From contig CANNZV010000511.1 in the NCBI GenBank assembly GCA_947561585.1, positions 330,632-394,631 on the forward strand: a stretch of DNA of 64,000 nucleotides. Reading direction: 5' to 3'. This stretch comes from Caprella mutica. Taxonomy: Eukaryota > Arthropoda > Malacostraca > Amphipoda > Caprellidae. Position numbers and translations under genes: made by a program. The number at the start of each line of letters is the position of its first letter. Position 1 is the first letter of the stretch. Below are positions 30,741 to 42,945 of this stretch, one piece after another. The notes under the pieces were generated by a model. It searched no databases, was not told where the DNA came from, and saw only the letters and a program-made list of their open reading frames with translations.

Positions 30741-32274
30741 GCTGTCAAGTGCCTCACTGATATGACCTCGGAGTTGAGATGAGAGTAGTGTTGATTACTC
30801 TTAAGTCTTTGTCAGCACTATCACTTCAACTAACTAGAGGAAACCTTGCGCCTTTCCGTCACAGGAACTGCCTTCACGCCCCTGTGAATAGCGCAATGAT
30901 TGGCGGGTTTGACTGACCAAGTCCACGATAAATTATAGAGTCCATGATTGCCCAAACTGTACATCCACGACATGTGGAGGTTCTTCCTTTGCCAGAGTTT
31001 GCAGTTCGATTTATAGTGCATAGGTTCCAAGTTGGGAGTGATGAAGAGAGATTCATGCACCATGCTTCGTTGTTAACCCAAAATCAAGGCACAGCTGCCT
31101 GTGCACAGGGACCATCCTTCCTTGGAATGGCATACTGTGCCTTTTTATGTTCCCTTTATCCTTGAGACTCCTATCGACATAATTTTATATTTCTATCAAT
31201 AGCTATATGTGAAAGAAAATGTTAGAAATTCACCCCAATTAAAAAAAATCGATTAAATTTCATGGAAATTCTTAACGTAGATGATTAAAATATTCACAAA
31301 TTAAAAAAAAAATATAAACACTATTTGATTTCCATTTGATTTCAATCGACTTTTTATGAAATCATAACGTCTAAAATGTTTTCAGATGATACATTACTAA
31401 TATGTCAATATATTATTAATAAAATCCAATAAATAGTAAACGTTAACTGTAATTGTACTTTGTCAAAAGATTTTAATTATTTAAACTAACTAAAGTAATT
31501 AAATAATCTCAAAATAATTTATTGTCCTCCATTTAAGTTCCTAATTCATTTTACTGATAACCAAAGTTCGAAGATAAGAAAAAAGCAGTAACTTTAAAAC
31601 TGGTAATACATAATGTTCTTCATGAAAGATTACACAAAGCTTTAGTAATTTTTTTAATGATTACTTTAGCAGAATTAAATGTGAGTTAACTCATTTACTT
31701 TTTATTTAAAACGACTGACTATTTATTTTTATTCGAAAGAGGTCTATATTTTTTTTAAAGACAATCTTTTTCAATTGAAACAAAAGAATGAAATCTTTAC
31801 CGTCATAATTCCTTCAGGATTATTAGTGAGGGAATATATATTACTATTTCCAATATATATTTCTAGTCGAATGAATAGTTCGTCTAAAATCTTAGTCTAC
31901 AATTTAAACATTTGTCTATGATATTCTGTACAATGTCTACCGTTATTCTAAGATTACTTTATTTTAACCTTTTGTATCATGTTTTTAATCCTTGCTCTTT
32001 GTACATAGCGTTTATTGAAAGTTTTCTTTATTATTAAGCTTTATTAATAAGCCTTCACTCTTTATAATAGATAAGTACTTTAAAAAACTGTATAGTAAGT
32101 ATTTTAACTTGGAAGTTTAATGTCTGTTTTGCAACTAAAGTACATATTGATTAAAAAAGAATTTTATAACAAGGGACTTGAAGAAACAGCTAGTCACAAT
32201 GTGTAGACATTGGATAAAAATGTCTACCATCAACGGAACTTTGTAAGTCTACCATCTTACAAAGTTCATGTATG
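30741..32274. other. Unassigned; GC-richer patch then AT-rich DNA
   Basis: 30830-31165 is GC-richer, with open frames on both strands that I do not recognise (for example RHVEVLPLPEFAVRFIVHRF). It may be another element remnant. 31166-32274 is AT-rich with no visible gene; ACAAGGGACTTGAAGAAACAG near 32169 resembles the end of the repeat family at 26935. Confidence 0.35.
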
Positions 32275-32712
32275 CAGAAGTGAAGAATGGCATCAGACAG
32301 GACTGCACAGGATTACCTCAGATGTTTGTCATGGTGGTGGGGATGATAATAGATAGAATAATGAGGAGTGGATTGGGATACAAGAGTGAAGGAGTGAGGG
32401 TGCCGGTGCTCTTTTATGCTGATATGGCCTGCTAATGGCCAGAACAGTGATGGTAGCAGAGCAAATGATAGAGATACTGCAGGAAGGTGTCATTTGAAGA
32501 TTAATAGGGAGAAGAGTGAGTCCTTGATATTACATCAAGGAGGAGATGAGATATCTTGGGGTACTGGTGACAGCAAGGAGTAATTGTTTTGGGATGTATA
32601 AGGGAGAACGATTGAAGGACGTGGCGAGGAAGATGGCAAATGTGACCTATTATGTGGTCGGGAGATCATGAAGCAGACTACTGATAGGGAAAACCTTCTG
32701 GAAGAGTATGAA
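32275..32712 (+). pseudogene. Fragment of a LINE ORF2 related to the one at 3.9 kb
   Basis: Broken frames read GIRQDCTGLPQMFVMVVGM, IMRSGLGYKSEGVRVPVLFY, then RYLGVLVTARSNCFGMY and LLIGKTFWKS, aligning to residues about 715-880 of the LINE ORF2 at 3912. Small deletions remove the second half of the YADD box and part of the region after it. Similar at both protein and DNA level, so it is an older relative of the same family. Confidence 0.85.
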
Positions 32713-32924
32713 AAGGACATTCCGGGACAATGCCGATGGGAGAACACACTCTTCCAACACATATGGGAGACATACAACTCCCCTACGGGAGTCCTGCAGC
32801 AACTCCATTAAAAAGGAAGGAAGAAAGGGAAGGAAAAAGCAGCTTTTATTATAATCAATAATCAATTACAGTGGGAAACATAATTAACAATTAAAAAGTG
32901 AAGTGCTCGATAAGGGTAGAATAT

Positions 32925-34429
32925 TGTTCCCCGTATGAAAGTTTCCGTATGAAACACTAATGCGGTTATAGTGTGGTTAATTAGAATATCACGTGACATG
33001 TGAAAAGTATTCTAATAACTAATAAATAACTAATAAAAGTACCAGTGTAAAGTATTTCAGTGTAATACCAGTGTGAAAGGTATTATAAAATAACACTAGT
33101 GTTAAAGTGTTATGAGTACTCCTTGTACTAAAGAAGAAGGAGAGAGAGTGAAATCTCTTTCGTTAGGCTGCCTTCACATCAAAAGCTGTTGAGCAGGCAG
33201 GCAGTATTTGAGAAACACGGTAATGCATTGGAGCGTTCACACCAAAAGCAGGCGGTTGGGCGGCCAGGCGCGGTTAGCAAAGCTGCTAGCTGTTGGCGTG
33301 AGATGCGATCGATTCCTGCTCCTAATCGCTGCTGAGCAGGCTGCCAGATGTGCGATTAGTGTCAATTAGTGTATAAAGAGGCGTCGAAGAAAGAGGTTGT
33401 GAACAATCGCTATGGATATTGAGCAGATAATATCAAGAAGTATTTGAATGCAAAGCTAACAGGCGTTCATCTAAACCGAAACATAGCGACTGGAACTATA
33501 TCAAACCAATGGAGGAAAATTGGACAGATATTGATATGAAATCACATGATTTTGATATGAAATAAATGAATTTTAATTTAACAAAATTATTTTTATTTAC
33601 TTCTGTATGATTGAATCGGTTTTATATTTTATTTCTGTATATATTTCACAATGATAAATGTATTAATATCAATTTAATTTTATTACGTTATAGTTTATTT
33701 AAATTCTATTTTTTTGTTAGAATGTCTAACTAATATAGATTACCTAATATTATTTAGTGAATCTGGTCATTGGAATTGTCGAATGTATCCAGATTCACTC
33801 ACAAAAAGTATCTAGATACACTTACTAATAAGAATTTTTAAGATAGAAATACAATATACTCTAATTTACCCATAAATGAATTTCTATTTACAACCATATG
33901 CAATAGTTTAAACTTTATAAAGAGTTCCAAGTGGAGAAGAATTGCACAAATATGATAAATAATCCAATTGACACTGTAATAAAATACTCTTTTTATCAAT
34001 GCTTTAATATGATAATAAATAAATAATATGATAATAAATCTATCTAAAAATATAAATTTATTTAAAAAATATAAAAATGTTACATTTTACATAACAATTA
34101 ACAGAGAAGAAATTCGTGGATTCTATAAATAATATTTCTAATTCTAACTAGCTTTTATGAATAGAAAGAGAACGACCGCCAGATAAAAACTGCTCCATCA
34201 ACTGCTCGCGGTTGATGGCTCAACTGCCTGCCTGCTCAACTGCTTTTGGTGTGAATGCACCCTTACGCTAGTTAACGCGCTGTTACCTGCTTACTATCAG
34301 CTCTTCTGGTACTAGTGGCAAGAAAAACTGGTACGGCGACAAAGCTACTTTGGTCGTGATAAACTCACTCTTTAATAAGTGACGAGTTTATTTTTCTTCT
34401 TCATCAAATAAAGTTGGGAGCCCTACTTC
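32925..34429. mobile_element. LTR-like block of ~405 bp split by a Harbinger element
   Basis: After removal of the 1.1-kb insert at 33166-34262 (plus one TTA), a block of about 405 bp remains. It starts TGTTCCCCGTATGAAA and ends near TCAAATAAAGTTGGGAGCCC then TACTTC, with an AATAAA signal near the end. ATAT occurs just before the start (32921-32924) and after the end (34430-34433), a possible 4-bp target duplication. No second copy or coding region is seen, so it would be a solo LTR. The end is not canonical CA. Confidence 0.4.
33166..34262. mobile_element. PIF/Harbinger-like element, TTA TSD
   Basis: GGCTGCCTTCACATCAAAAG at the left is mirrored by the complement of GGGTGCATTCACACCAAAAG, and both continue GTTGAGCAGGCAGGCAGT, a TIR of about 40 bp. 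TTA flanks both ends (33163-33165 and 34263-34265), the hallmark of PIF/Harbinger insertion. A second internal TIR-like copy (TTCACACCAAAAGCAGGCGG) follows the left end. A short interior frame (KHSDWNYIKPMEENWTD, near 33480) might be a relic of the accessory Myb-like protein; this is speculative. There is no transposase. Confidence 0.85.
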
Positions 34430-35964
34430 ATATACTAATAGAATAGTATAAAAACAGCGAATCGCAGCAGATCCAAAGCTGAGAAGAGGACAAGAAATAG
34501 CGTACAGCTGTTGACCTGCAAGAGGACAACGGAGAGCTTACGTGCTGGAAGCACAGAAGAAATCGAATGACTCCAGAAAAAAAGGGATAACGAAGGAACG
34601 GAAGTAAAACGAGAGGCAAACTAGGTGATGCTATTTAACCTAAAGTTAATATATTGTAATGAACTTTGTGTCTGGAATATAATAATGTCTACTTATATTT
34701 TGTATTTAAAAAAAAATTATATCGTGTTTATTAATCTTTACTAATTACTAATCTTTATTGACAGTGTATATTGAAAGGTTTTGTTAGATAAAGTAGTATG
34801 TAATAAAGAATGGCTTCACCAAAATACGACACAAATAGTTACAGCTTGCCGCGAATGTTCCTAGTAATTTGAAGTATAGTTCTGACACTACATTCCTGGG
34901 GGAATGATAGATTTTTATATCATAGTCTCAAATAGTGGAGTAAAAAGTAGTGTCAAAGACCAGTAGCCTCAAATAGTGCAAGTAGTAAAAGTAAGATGAT
35001 ATGACAATTTTAGTCAATGGGTATCATTTAAAGGTAATAAACTTTTAACAGATATAATTAAATCTGGGAATATATTAATTGCACAGAATATTTTAGATGT
35101 GTCGGGATAGTGAAAACTATTTACATTTTGATAGGCTAAAAATACCATGTATTTCAGTATTTTTATAATTATCTGACTGAGAGCGACATTTAAATATAAT
35201 TTATTTTGCATAATTATTTTATAAGTAAAATCATAGAAAACTAATGGAACGTATGTTTCAGAAAGTGAAAGTTGTATAAATGCGCGAAGATTGCAAATGC
35301 TCGTGGAAAGCACGTTATATAACAAAATAACTGTTGTTGGCCTATAAAAGGCGAGTATAATTATAATAAATAATTATAAAAGAATTCCGAAAATCGTATA
35401 TAAGAGTTTCGAAGAAGCTTAGAGAGAAAGTTCAAATGATGAGAACGAACTTGAAAATACTATTTTGAAAGTATGAAGCGTAAAAAAACATTAGAACAAT
35501 GTTTAAATTAGCTAATATAATTTCAAATATATTACTAAGTAACATGTATGCTCATAAATAGAGATACAGATGGAATATGTAACTGTATATTCACAGATAA
35601 GGAGAATAAAATATTCCAAGTTGATGATAAATTAAATAGGTCTTATAACCTGTGAATTTGTCATGTAAATAACCAAAGGTGAATTTGGTAAAGTAACGAT
35701 ATACCTATTTATATGAACTAAGTATTTTCCATATCTATAGTACTGGAATGGAAGTAATTAACCCATTCTCGTATTTCATTAATTTTGCATATTTTAATGA
35801 AATGATATTAATTGTTTGTGGCTTAAAAAGCAATAACGTCGATAAAAATCTTTGGAAATTATAAATTACGCTGTTATATTTAGTAGGTAATATCAAGAGA
35901 AAGTGATATCGAGAGGAGTTGATATCATAAAAACGGTTATATCATTTAGAAATTATACCGAAAG
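34430..35964. other. No recognised gene
   Basis: 34430-34640 is somewhat GC-richer and purine-rich but matches nothing I recognise. The rest is AT-rich. A 103-codon minus-strand frame at 35014-35325 lacks any known motif and is probably chance. Confidence 0.35.
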
Positions 35965-36644
35965 TATTATCAGGGAAACAAATTGTGAATACAATTAGAA
36001 TATTAATTACAAAAACCGTGGATTTTTCAGTCTATATTTTGAGATATGGCACCGTTGCTTTGGATAAGCCCCGCCTTTTTGTAGTAACTAAAAATGATGC
36101 CAATAAGTTAATAGTAAATGACAATAAAGATACCAATTAGTGAATTTTGCTGCATATTCAAAGATGATATCAATTAAATTACGTTGTTTATTAATATTTG
36201 AACATACACTTTAATGAATTATTTTGGTGAATAAGTTTCAAATTCTTTATAAATTCTTTCGAAATCAATTAAATTAAATTCGTAGCATCGATATTATATT
36301 TTACAACTCTTAACACTCAATAGCAATAGCTCAATAAAACTAAGAGACTATCAAAGGCAGGATATCTTAAACAAAATTAATAAGAATAATTCTTTCGATC
36401 AAACTATATTACACCTCTGAAAAATGATCGAAATACTGCAAATCTATCAAAATTACAGGTGTCATAATTTAAGCAGTGTACTTTATGGTCAAATTTACCA
36501 AAGGTTCTATTTGTAATATTTTATTATTCACAATTTCTTTAAATGTATATTATATAATCCTTAAACTTGTTTTTATTTCAGGTATATCATTCATGAACTA
36601 CATCACTAGTTCGGCTGTGCACAGTCGTAAATTTTATCGTATTT

Positions 36645-36960
36645 ATTATTTATAACGCTACTTGCAGTTTTATAGTATAGCGCTAGGGTTATGCTCTTCA
36701 ACTACGAGGTCTTACAATTTTGTGTTAGGTAGGACAGCAGGCTTAAAACTATCACATCTTCATCAATTCATAAGTGAAGGCACCGGTGCTTGTGTCATTT
36801 TTATCATATTCCTTTATAGTAGCTTTTCTTTATCCATGATTTCAGTCACAGACTGACAGTTACTAGTTAGTGACTTTATTCATTGAGCCACTTTCCATTA
36901 TGACTGCTTCTTAAAGTTCCTTGTATTTATTTTGCCTTTTTTTCCGATGTTACGTGAAAC
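36645..36960 (-). mobile_element. Repeat family with AAAAGGAAGTTAGATACAAG end, copy 2
   Basis: Reverse complement of the block at 42370-42700, including GCTACTTGCAGTTTTATAG and GTTATGCTCTTCAACTACGA. It ends at CCTTGTATTTATTTTGCC. Non-coding. Confidence 0.65.
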
Positions 36961-37832
36961 CACCAATTTCATAATGTAAATTTAATCACAGAATTCTTGG
37001 ATTTGAGATTTACTTCTAAGGAACAGAAATTGAAGATATTATTTTATGTATTTATTTTGCAATCATCTAAGAAAAAGGTATGGAGACTTTAGAATCAGAA
37101 ATCCAATATTAACCTTGTCCCTATGATATTCTGATCTGGCAACTGTCCTTGTAGAGTCGTAGACGATCGTAGGAGTTTTGTAGTATTCCGAGTAATTGTG
37201 TATGATGCTGAAATTTCATCAATTTTCCCAATTATTAGCAAATGTGCAACACCTAAGAATTGCAATTTTTATTTTTGAAATCTTCATCTATAACTATTGA
37301 CCTAGATCATAGATAGTTTTGAAATATGCATATTTAAGGTTACACTATAACAAATGAGTAATGACCTAGATTTAGACATTTAAATTCATTGATCTTAATT
37401 TTTCAATTGGCAGCTATACAATTATAATGTGTGGAAAAGAAAAAGGCATCTACCAAATTTACAGACTTGGAATTTAATATATGTTTAGTTCTATTTAGCC
37501 GATATTAAAGCTGAGCACAATAGGATATTAGACTTCTATTTAGTAGTGGATTCAATTTTAATTTAATTCGAATCCAGATTAAATAACTTACTGAAGAATA
37601 ATTTATTTACTGAAGTAAGTTAAGATTTAGTTTCATAAAACTGGGACATTAAAATCTACCGAGAAGAGATTCTATAGGTGCCTCGAAAACTATATAGGGT
37701 GTACGGAGGTGGGCACAGCGCGGTTACTTTTGTGCTAATGTATCGGTAGCGGCAACGCTGCTACTTTTTTCAGAAGCGCTAGATTTTTTGCGCTACAGCG
37801 CTGCCGCTTCTTTTAAAATCAAAATTTTATCC

Positions 37833-37942
37833 GAGTAGTCTAGATAAAAGTCTATACAAGTGCGCAACACTAGCTAGAAAGTTATCTGAGTAGTCTAGAT
37901 AAAAGTCTATACAAGTGCGCAACCCTAGCTAGATAGCTAATC
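37833..37942. repeat. Two tandem copies of a 55-bp unit
   Basis: GAGTAGTCTAGATAAAAGTC starts at 37833 and again at 37888; both continue TATACAAGTGCGCAAC and CTAGCTAGA. The copies differ at only a few bases, so the duplication is recent. Confidence 0.9.
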
Positions 37943-38394
37943 AGTTGTAAGTGATATTCAGACAAATCCGCGCAGTGCGACCAACTGATATACAAACAAT
38001 GATTCATAGTACGACCATAACAATGATATGCAATGTGAATATTTGATATTAAGTCAAAACCGCCTAATACGATCAACTTACATATCGTCTTACGCTTTTA
38101 TGCAGATGTATTTATTGCAATAAAATGGGTTTACCTCACTGTTTTTTTCTTGAAATGTTCAGGAAATGTGCATTTACATTGCGAGAAACTTTAAAAAAAT
38201 TGAAAGTAATACAAATATTATTTCGGATGCTACAATCACTTTCCTAAAAGTTATTCATTTTCAGTGTACCAAGCATAACACTAAAAATGTATCGATAAAA
38301 GTATTAAATAATTCCATATGTATTGTAATTTTTTTAACAATAGCGTTCATGTGTAGTTTAATTGCTAATTTTAAGTCAATATCCAGTTTGATTT

Positions 38395-38960
38395 CCCCTC
38401 TTTTCCACCATTTCAAAAAAATGCTTATTCATCAAATTTGTCAATTGCTGAATTGTATCAGACGTTATCGTCTTACAAGAGTCTTCAGTATCCTTCCAGA
38501 GCTCATCTTTCGACGAGAACTGACGTTTTCTTTCATACCCATTCTACTTCAGGATGGACTGAGGTTCTTCAATTGGTTTGAATCTAGAGAGAGACTGGGC
38601 CATACCATCAACTGGTCATTGACGAAATTATTACCTATCAGGAAACTCACAGTTCCCTTAGTAGAGTGAGAAGGAGCGTTGTTATGTATGAAAATATCTG
38701 TTTTTTAACGCAGTAGGTTTCCTTTTCAGCCAATGAAAAAATTCACAATTCTAAATGTTAATATAATTAGCAGAATTTATTTTTACTCCCTCTGGAATCC
38801 TGGAAGATCCGACCAGTTCATTTCCAATGGTCCCAGCCCAAGTTATCACACCTCCACTTCCATGTTGACGTCAAATTCGTTGGCGATGTGGTGAGGCATG
38901 AGGGAGTCAAGCTTTAGCCCATCAGTCAGGGCAGTCGAGAGTTTTCATGCATTTCGTCTT
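38395..38960 (-). pseudogene. Tc1/mariner transposase remnant
   Basis: Read on the minus strand in shifting frames: GGVITWAGTIGNELVGSS, RIPEGVKINSANYINI, then FIHNNAPSHSTKGTVSFLIG and WPSLSLDSNQLKNLSPS. These match the DD34E family order (VMVWAGIS, VFI-P-GVKVN-Y, FQQDNAP-H, WP-SPDLNPIE-LW). The second catalytic Asp is Asn (NNAPSH) and the SPDLNPIE motif is degraded (SLDSNQLKN). Stops and frameshifts are frequent. A 167-codon frame on the opposite strand (38166-38669) is a shadow. Confidence 0.75.
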
Positions 38961-39454
38961 TGTAGAGTACTGTTTGGTAAACAGTCTTAAGATACTTCTC
39001 CGCCCATAGTAACCTTGTGTGTATCCTTCGAAAGAGGCCTGGTAACAGGTGAAACATAAAGAGGCAATTAGTTTCAGTATTCTACAGTGAATGGTTTTTC
39101 CACACAGACTTTTAAAAACTGCATCACTAGTTTCCAATGGTTTCCTCTTGAGTTCTCTCTAGATCAAGGACAGTTATGTCTCGTAGCTATTTTGTGTTTG
39201 CCCCTATCCTTGCGTGTAATCTTTTTTCAAGGGAACCAACAATTAATTGCTACACTGTACGTGACGGTAAAATTAATAATATCAATTTTACAGCATATAT
39301 GATTAATTTTTGGAAAGTAGCGCTGCCGCTACATTCTACTGTAGCGGAAGCGGCAGCGCCGCTGCTTTTCTGAAAATATAGCGGTAGCGGCGCTATATTA
39401 TTATGCATGTAGCGGCAGCGCCGCTGCTTTTCAAAGTATCGCTGCCCACTTCTG

Positions 39455-40728
39455 GGTGCTCCCATTGTATAGGGTGGCTCGATAAAAATTGATCGAATTT
39501 GTAAGGTAAAAACTATATTAGTATCATATAACAGTTAAAATATTAGGATAAAGAATCAACTGTTGACGAAATAATTTTTACAAATAAATTACATTTCAAA
39601 TCGAAATAAATTGAAACACACTCATATGTTTGAAAGATTGTTATACGGGAAATTAGATTCTGCTAGCAGTTATGATAGCAGTTAGTTGTCTATATAGTAT
39701 TATATACTTAAATGAATATACTGTCAGTTTGATGGAACGTATGGTGTTGAGGGTTTTTTTTAATAATATAGATAAAATATTGCATCTAATCCAGTTACAT
39801 TTGAAAATACATTACAAATCTTAAGAAACTCTCAACAGTTAGCTCAAATTTAATTAATCAAATAATTATAACAAATAAACTCAATCAATTTACATAGTTT
39901 AAAACATTATAATAGAGATGATTTTCTTAAACTAAATTATTATTTAACACCATACTTGAGAATTACAAAGATAATAAGAGTTTTATATATATATATATTT
40001 TCTCAGATAGATTACTGATGGAGCTTTTTATTATATTTTAGCATTTTAGTTTTGTTTGGTGCCCTTTTTCTTCAGCTTTCTTATGTATCTTTTCTCAACT
40101 TCTTGCTCTTCTTCTCTATTCCTTCTGCCTTGCTATATCCATGGTAAGCATCCTAGTGGCTATTGCATAGAGCGTACTTTCATGATCCCCTCTTCTACGT
40201 ACGATGTCTTCTTCACTTTGGATCACCTCGTTGTGAATAGGAAATCTTTGGAACACCTAAAGTAATAATAGTAATCGGTCAATCGTGCTGCAACGTCTTT
40301 GGATCTATCAGTAGCGAAACCATCGATAGATAATATTATATGCAGTCTTATAAATTATTTTAAAATGATAGGTTAATGGCTCGTGTGGGTATGTGGGAGA
40401 AAGCTTTATCCCCGTATTGTCGATAGTGACAAAATCTTCAAATTTTCTTTGGCATGAATCATCATAATTTACAAAAATATATACTATTAGTGTTTCTCAA
40501 TTTTCGTATGTCCCATTTGTGGACTCGGCGGTTTTAGCCAAAAAAAAAACGAAATATCTCCTATAAAAATAGTTTAATCTACTTCTCGCAATAGCTGAGT
40601 TCAATTTTTTTTAAAGTCACTCACTTACTGGATACATGAACTTCCATGGAATAATGAAAATTAGAAAAGATTGAATTATTAAAAAATGGACAGTTTTCTC
40701 GTTTCCATACCACTAGTGCTTTGCAAAC
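39455..40728. other. No recognised gene
   Basis: AT-rich DNA within the 8.2-kb inverted-repeat interval. A 69-codon frame near 40056 (hydrophobic, FLMYLFST) has no supporting features. A TA-dinucleotide run lies near 39986-40001. Confidence 0.35.
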
Positions 40729-41312
40729 GGAGTACGGTCAAGAGCCCCCCGGTCAAGAGCCCCCCCAGTCATTAGCCCCCCCGGTCATGAGCCCCCCTAG
40801 GTCTTAAGCCCCCTCCCCCCCGGTCACGAGCCCCTCTCCCTGTTTTTTTTAATCCTTATTTACCTAGTTAAACAAATGAAGAGCTACTTAGATAGAAATA
40901 ATTGAGAGTTGCTAATGTAGTTTGTTGTATCTGCTAGTTTGTTGTACTGCACACTTCATGATTTCTTAATGACCTGGCAGGGGGGCTGGGGGGGGGGGGG
41001 GGCGGAACGCCCCCCGATATACATACATTTTATGTCTAATCAGTAATGAACTACAAAAGTGTCAATAAGGATTACATAATATAGGTAAATAAGGATTTAA
41101 AAACAGGGGGGCTCGTGACCGGGGGGGGGCTCTTGACCCGGGGGGGGGGGGGATTATGACCTATGGGGGATCATGACCGGGAGGGCGGGCTTATGACCTA
41201 GGGGGGCTCATGACCGGGAGGGGGCTATTGACCGGAGGGGCTTATGACCGGGGGGGCTCTTGACCGGAGGGGCTCTTGACCGGGGGGGGGGGGGGGCTTA
41301 TGACCTACACCC
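40729..41312 (+). mobile_element. G-rich hairpin foldback element, copy 3, perfect 9-bp TSD
   Basis: The left end GGAGTACGGTCAAGAG and right end TGACCTACACCC are flanked on both sides by TTTGCAAAC (40720-40728 and 41313-41321), a perfect 9-bp target duplication. The left array has about five GGTCA-AGCCCCCC units and the right about nine, including runs of up to 15 G. The core hairpin near 40995-41017 has loop GGAAC instead of GGCAT with the GGGGGGC/GCCCCCC stem intact. The 9-bp duplication and long TIR suggest a MULE-like mobiliser; that is inference. Confidence 0.88.
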
Positions 41313-41321
41313 TTTGCAAAC

Positions 41322-42369
41322 TAAGCCTCAGAAACAGGGTATCCTCCGATAGCTAAGAGAGAGTTTAATTACTCGAGAATATGGACATTCCCTATACCAT
41401 TATCAATGAAATATTGTAATTTGTACAGGATTGTGATACGTATAATATAATTACCTCTCAAAAGAATGTATTTAATAAGCTAAGTTCATAAAGAACGCCT
41501 ACCACACTGGTTTGCAAATAAACAACACTATTGCAATTACTGAATTTGAATAAATAAGCCATGACAACACCGATAATAAATGTTACTAAGCATGTGGTTG
41601 GTATCACTCAATATGCGCTAATATATTAAAATCGCACAACAATTAAACTCTGAAACAAATTATCGAACAAAGAAAATTGTCGAGAAACATCAGAAGTTCA
41701 GCGTATATTTTTACCAGCAACGGTAGTATTAAGTTCCTAGTTTATAGGTAGACCCGTAGACATCATTTCCTGTAACCTCTTCATTTCCCTCTACCTATGT
41801 TTAAGTCCAGTCACCATTGTTCGAGTAGCTTTCCTGTGTCCTTTAACTTTGGTGATAGGTGAATTAGAAATCCCTTCTGTAATAATCCTTTCTTCAAAGT
41901 CCTTTATAAAATTTTAAACTGATGACTGTATACTACTTGTATAGGTGGAACTACAGTTTTATCAAATCTTAAAAAAGTGTAAATCAGTTAAAAAATCCGT
42001 ATATATTAATATTATTATAAAACAAATTAGAGAGGAAAAGTCAATTGTAAGGAAAAGCCAACTTATAAACTTTGCTACATTCTCATTCTTATAGATTGGT
42101 AAGGGATACTGGATATAGAATTATTTGTGAATATGAAAATTATTTCATAATGCGGATGGGATATGATGCATAATATATACTGATACTTCAGATGCATAAT
42201 ATATATATAGTGATCAGGAAAAATTTCATTTATTGTTATTTCTATAATGTTTATATATTTATTTGGTTAACGTAACCTTCAATTTTGTTTGATCGCTATA
42301 TACTTTATTTCATTCATTTTAGTATGGGTTTAACGTCTGCTTCAGTCATATCGTGACTATTTTGCTGAC
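41322..42369. other. No recognised gene
   Basis: AT-rich sequence with no convincing frame, element ends or repeats. Confidence 0.35.
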
Positions 42370-42945
42370 GTCAAAAGGAAATTAAATACTAAGGACTGGA
42401 AGATGCAGTGAGAAAGAAAAATAACTCCATGAACAAAGTCACCTACCACGTACCGTCAGTGACTATTCTCATGGATGCAGAATAGCTACTCCGTGAATGC
42501 AGTCACTTATCAAGGAATGTGACGAAAAGGAACACAAGCACCGGTCGCTGGACTCGCGAATGGAAGAGGAAAATGAAGAGGTGATAGTAAATGAAGCCTA
42601 CGAGCCTACCTAACGCAAAATCTAAGAACTCGTAGTTGAAGAGCATAACCATAGTGCTATCCTCCAAAACTGCAAGTAGCGTTAAAAAATGATAAAGATA
42701 ATATAAATGGTAAAAATGAAAAAAGACAATACCTAATCCAAATTACAACAGTTCGGGGCCCAAGGGACGCCATCTCCCTCCTCTTCTATTCACCAAAGCT
42801 TCAAGATAGAGCTCATGGGGGCTAATAAGCATGCGTATGATTAAAATGTTCAATTGCAAGGTGTTATGTCTCATCATCTAGATTACATAAACTATTTTTC
42901 TTTCTGACTGCTTCTACGAAGTCCCTTGTATCTTTTTTACTTTAT
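42370..42945. mobile_element. 576-bp TIR element, GATACAAGGGACT ends
   Basis: AAAAGGAAATTAAATACTAAGG and GGACTGGAAGATGCAGTGAG at the left are mirrored by the right end near 42895-42945 (complement GATACAAGGGACTTCG, then AGCAGTCAGAAAGAAAAAT). The TIR is about 45 bp. It is the most complete member of the family seen at 26935 and 36645. Non-coding. Confidence 0.7.

Larger units (their letters stand above)
37704..39454. mobile_element. hAT-like element with GCGGCAGCGCCGCTGC arrays at its ends
   Basis: CGGAGGTGGGCA at the left is mirrored by TGCCCACTTCTG at the right, a short TIR of the GGTGGGCA type found in hAT elements. Each end continues into repeated GCGGCAGCGCCGCTGC-like palindromic units: four to five on the right (39318-39445) and about three on the left. 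A 55-bp direct duplication lies at 37833-37942. A decayed Tc1/mariner transposase lies inside in antisense. The 8-bp flanks are not clearly duplicated. Confidence 0.65.

Noticed and set aside
35014..35325. 103-codon minus-strand frame
   Set aside because: No recognisable domain, no splice or start context; AT-rich background.
38166..38669. 167-codon plus-strand frame
   Set aside because: It is antisense to recognisable Tc1/mariner motifs (NNAPSH, GVKINS) and has no motif of its own.
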